Part shown: positions 61,201 to 64,000 of the stretch, piece after piece
Numbering within the stretch: the first letter of the stretch is position 1
Layout of the letters: every line of letters begins with the position of its first letter
Source: Parus major
Lineage: Eukaryota > Chordata > Aves > Passeriformes > Paridae
Reading direction: 5' to 3'
Assembly: GCF_001522545.3 (NCBI RefSeq)
Contig: NC_031773.1
Span: 23,510,664-23,574,663, forward strand
DNA: 64,000 bases
Position numbers and translations under genes: made by a program
The notes under the pieces: model-generated
Database searches by the model: none
Seen by the model: the letters and a program-made list of their open reading frames with translations, nothing else
What the model was told of the DNA's origin: nothing

Positions 61201-62880
61201 AGGAAAAAACATATGCATGACACCTTTTGAAAAGTTGCCACAAACTCAGAGAAATGGTTTGTAAACCTCCATGGAGTGATTAGTCCTTTTCTAATCAGAG
61301 ATGACTTTTTTGTGTATAGTACATGTAAGATTAGTGAATAAATGAGACTTGACATAAAGAGTTTATTTCCTGAAAGCTCCTGAATTGTTTAGAAAAACAT
61401 GTAAAACTCATATAGACAAAAAATATATTTCATCACCAAATACAATAGAGAAAAAATTGGATTTGGAGCCATTTGCAGAGCAGGAAATATGTTTTGCATG
61501 CGGAGTTTTAATAATGTAATTGCAAATGTAATTTTCTGGATCTAACCATCACAATGCTTGTTGAGCATACCCATGTTTTTACTGAAAAATTGATAAAATA
61601 TTATTGTCTGCAAAATAACATGAAGTGTTGATTTGCTGCAACACTTAAAGTGATTAAAGAGAAATAATACAATCATTTTAAATTATATTTAAATATTCAC
61701 ATATTTTAATTTTTTCTAAATACAGTAGATCTTGTAAGGAAATAGTCATCAGCTATATTCCTTTTAGTTTAGATTTCGGTATTGAATAGCCTATTTGTTA
61801 GCATAACACATGTATTTGTTTTTTTATCATATGCAGTGTTGTTAAAAGATACTTTGCTATTTTTCATGGCCTCTTTAGTGGAATTATGTTAGAGGAGTAG
61901 CATTTTATAAATATTTCTTATTTCTAAACTCAAAGTAATATCCTGAAATTTCTTTGAGAGGCTGACAGTAGTCAAAATAGTTACACTTATATATTAGTCA
62001 TCACTTAACATCTCTGTTTAATAAATAGGGAACAAGTTTTCTGTAAAAAAGAGGAAGCAACTTTGGTTTATATAGCATGACCTTGTCTAAGGGGAGACAA
62101 AGACACTCATTGAGAACTGAAAGAGAACATGTTCTGTATCTGAAAAGCCAATACAGAAAATGCATACAGCAAATAACATGCCTGCAGCATTACTGAAGGT
62201 AATATTTTTCAGAATATTTCTTGAAGGAATAGGAACAAGAAAACAGATATTAATGATTGAAATATAGTACTTTTTGATTAAAGTCAATAGAGATAAATTC
62301 AGTGCAGCATACTCTGGCAACTAAAATGTTTTTCAATTATGTGTTTGTATTAGTGATGTCCAGAGGTGTTCTGAATAGACATGATTGTCCAATTGTATTG
62401 GACAAACAGGAAAAGACATTTCGTTGCCATAAAATGCTTTGTATCATAGTTTAAGGGGCTAATGAAGTGAGAAAACTAATGTGTTAGAGGAGAGGGTAAT
62501 GTTTACCACCAATGTGTTTATCTGTTTTATGAAGATGCTGTGAAGTTCTGTATTATGTATAATTTTTCCATGTGTTACTACATGGCTGCTGTAGTGTTTC
62601 AAAAGGTTGGTGTTCAGACACAGGTCTGGTGTTCCTGGCTGAATCACATTCCCAGATGTGTGCTGCTTGAACTGTGATAGTTGCAGCAGTGTGTGCAGAT
62701 ACCTCAATACTTGGTGCTGGCTGATGCTCAGGCCTGAGTCAGCTTCTTGTCCTCACTCCAGCTCTGTGTCCCAGTCTGTGCTGAGGGTGGGAAAAGGGAA
62801 GAACAACGAGGGAATGAGCCGTGGCTGCTCCTGTCCTGGTGCATTCTGCAGATGGGTCAAGGCTGATGGCTCAGTTCTGT
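58243..62880. other. Intergenic, no gene recognised
   Basis: AT-rich, with a modest GC rise at 60480-60620. No repeat family or gene identified. By synteny it should be part of the TES-TFEC interval. Confidence 0.6.
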
Positions 62881-62884
62881 TCAA

Positions 62885-63172
62885 GCTTTTATGAGGAAAT
62901 GTAGTGATAGAAGAATTGGGACTAGCTTTACATTTACACAGAGTTGGTTTAGATTAGATATTAGGAGAAAATTGTTTACTGTGATGATGATGAGATGCTG
63001 GCACAAATTGCCCTGAGAAGCTGTGGATATCTTATTCCTAGAATGTTCAAGCCAGGTTGAATGGAGCTTTGAGCAACCTGGTCTAGTGCAAGGTGTCCTG
63101 CTCAAGGCAGGGAGGTTGGAGCTAGATGAACTCTCAGATGCCTTCCAATCCACACCATTCTATGATACTCTA
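62885..63172 (+). mobile_element. CR1 LINE, 3' end
   Basis: Plus orientation: GTTTAGATTAGATATTAGGA, GAAAATTGTTTACTGTGATG, TGCCCTGAGAAGCTGTGGAT, TGGAGCTTTGAGCAACCTGG, TCTAGTGCAAGGTGTCCTGC, then CCACACCATTCTATGATACTC as the tail. Confidence 0.92.
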
Positions 63173-64000
63173 AACTCTGGTGCTCTCTTTGGGGCTGCAC
63201 TTCTCCAAATGAGTTTTTCTGGAGGAAAGATTTCTAGCAACATCAAACTTACTGTGTCCAGGTGAAAAAAATCAGCCTTATTCCCTCTTCTCTTGTGTTT
63301 TGTGTGGGTTTTTTTGGTTTTTTTTTTTTGTGCTTTTGAAGAAAGAACTGTGGGATTTTGAAAGATCTAATGTAACAATTTTATACTCAGACTCTGGCAC
63401 ACTGACTTTTGCTCTCACCTCTTGGCTACAAGTATTAGGTATAAATGGCAGGGGACACAAAGTTGCATCATGGATGCTGAAGTTGGACAGAAGTTTTAGA
63501 ATGGTGTAATGATAGACACACAGTTATTTACTACTTGTAATAGCTGGCCTGGATATAAGGTAGTATGAAAGTCATATATAACTGTCTGTCAGAAATTTCT
63601 CAAGCTGAGAGAAATGAAGCTAGATAAAAGACAGAGAAAAAACAATCAAATGAAAGTATATTCTATAAAACCTCTGATGCAGAGGAAGTAATCAGGTCCT
63701 GATTTTTCTTTGGTCAATTTAATCTCAAAGTCCTTTATTAAAAAAAACAAACCCAACCACATCCTCCCTCTCCCCCCACAAGCCCAAACCTGATGTTTTA
63801 TTGGCATTCAGGTTCTTCAAATCTGACAGAGGCAGGAAGCCTATTAATGTGCTACTGCCCTCAGTGTCCTTAGAACTGAATGTCTCCTAAAAATACGCAT
63901 GTTCAACAATTTATCATGAAATGCTAGAATTACTTTCAAAAATCTGGGATGCTTTTCCTTTCCTAATAGCAGTTACTTCCTTCATATTTTCCAAAGTACT
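63173..64000. other. Intergenic, no gene recognised
   Basis: AT-rich end of the window with T-rich runs near 63308-63331. Nothing assignable. Confidence 0.65.

Noticed and set aside
1..64000. Bacterial-type systems, CRISPR arrays, tRNA or rRNA genes
   Set aside because: No operon-like dense coding, no spaced palindromic repeats and no tRNA-like A/B boxes with a cloverleaf were seen; the sequence is vertebrate.
1..64000. Exons of CAV1, CAV2 or TFEC, the expected neighbours
   Set aside because: I looked for caveolin and bHLH-zip coding segments and saw none; the neighbours must lie outside the window.

Overview
The window is animal nuclear DNA, most likely from a bird, and I think a neoavian one. 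It is AT-rich, contains one spliced gene with a CpG-island promoter, and is littered with CR1 LINE fragments ending in the ATTCTATG-type 3' tail. It also holds two copies of a long terminal repeat that resembles a family I know from many neoavian genomes. There is no sign of bacterial genes, operons, CRISPR arrays or tRNA/rRNA genes. The species cannot be fixed from the sequence alone.

The only gene I can support is TES (testin), a PET/three-LIM focal-adhesion protein. It lies on the minus strand with its whole coding region inside the window, from the start codon at 37093-37095 to the stop at 10714-10716. I reassembled seven coding exons by hand. All splice donors are GT and all acceptors AG, and every phase fits: 27 + 86 + 250 + 336 + 216 + 159 + 192 bases give 421 codons plus a stop, which is the length known for vertebrate testin. 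Exon 1 (9 codons) sits in a CpG island at about 36.83-37.34 kb. Introns 1 and 2 are long (10.7 and 8.2 kb), and exons 3-7 cluster within 7.4 kb. The 3' UTR runs leftward from 10713, probably to one of several AATAAA signals near 9.1-9.6 kb.

Left of the gene (1 to about 9.1 kb) is intergenic DNA with CR1 pieces. Right of the promoter (37.4-64 kb) is a gene-poor flank with CR1 fragments, ERV-type LTRs, simple repeats and some AT-rich stretches dense in homeodomain-type motifs. In vertebrates TES normally lies between CAV2/CAV1 and TFEC. From that known synteny I infer that caveolin genes lie beyond the left edge and TFEC beyond the right edge; neither is visible here.

I found no undescribed biological system. 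The points most worth a second look are: a CpG island apparently split by a CR1 insertion just upstream of TES; a duplicated CCAAT/GC-box module with an AP-1 site in that promoter; two same-family LTRs in opposite orientation, one inside TES intron 2; a compact LTR at 58 kb; a 22-bp exact direct repeat at 54.3 and 57.2 kb; a shared 14-bp CTCF-like sequence at 22.6 and 57.8 kb; and lineage-specific changes in the second LIM domain.
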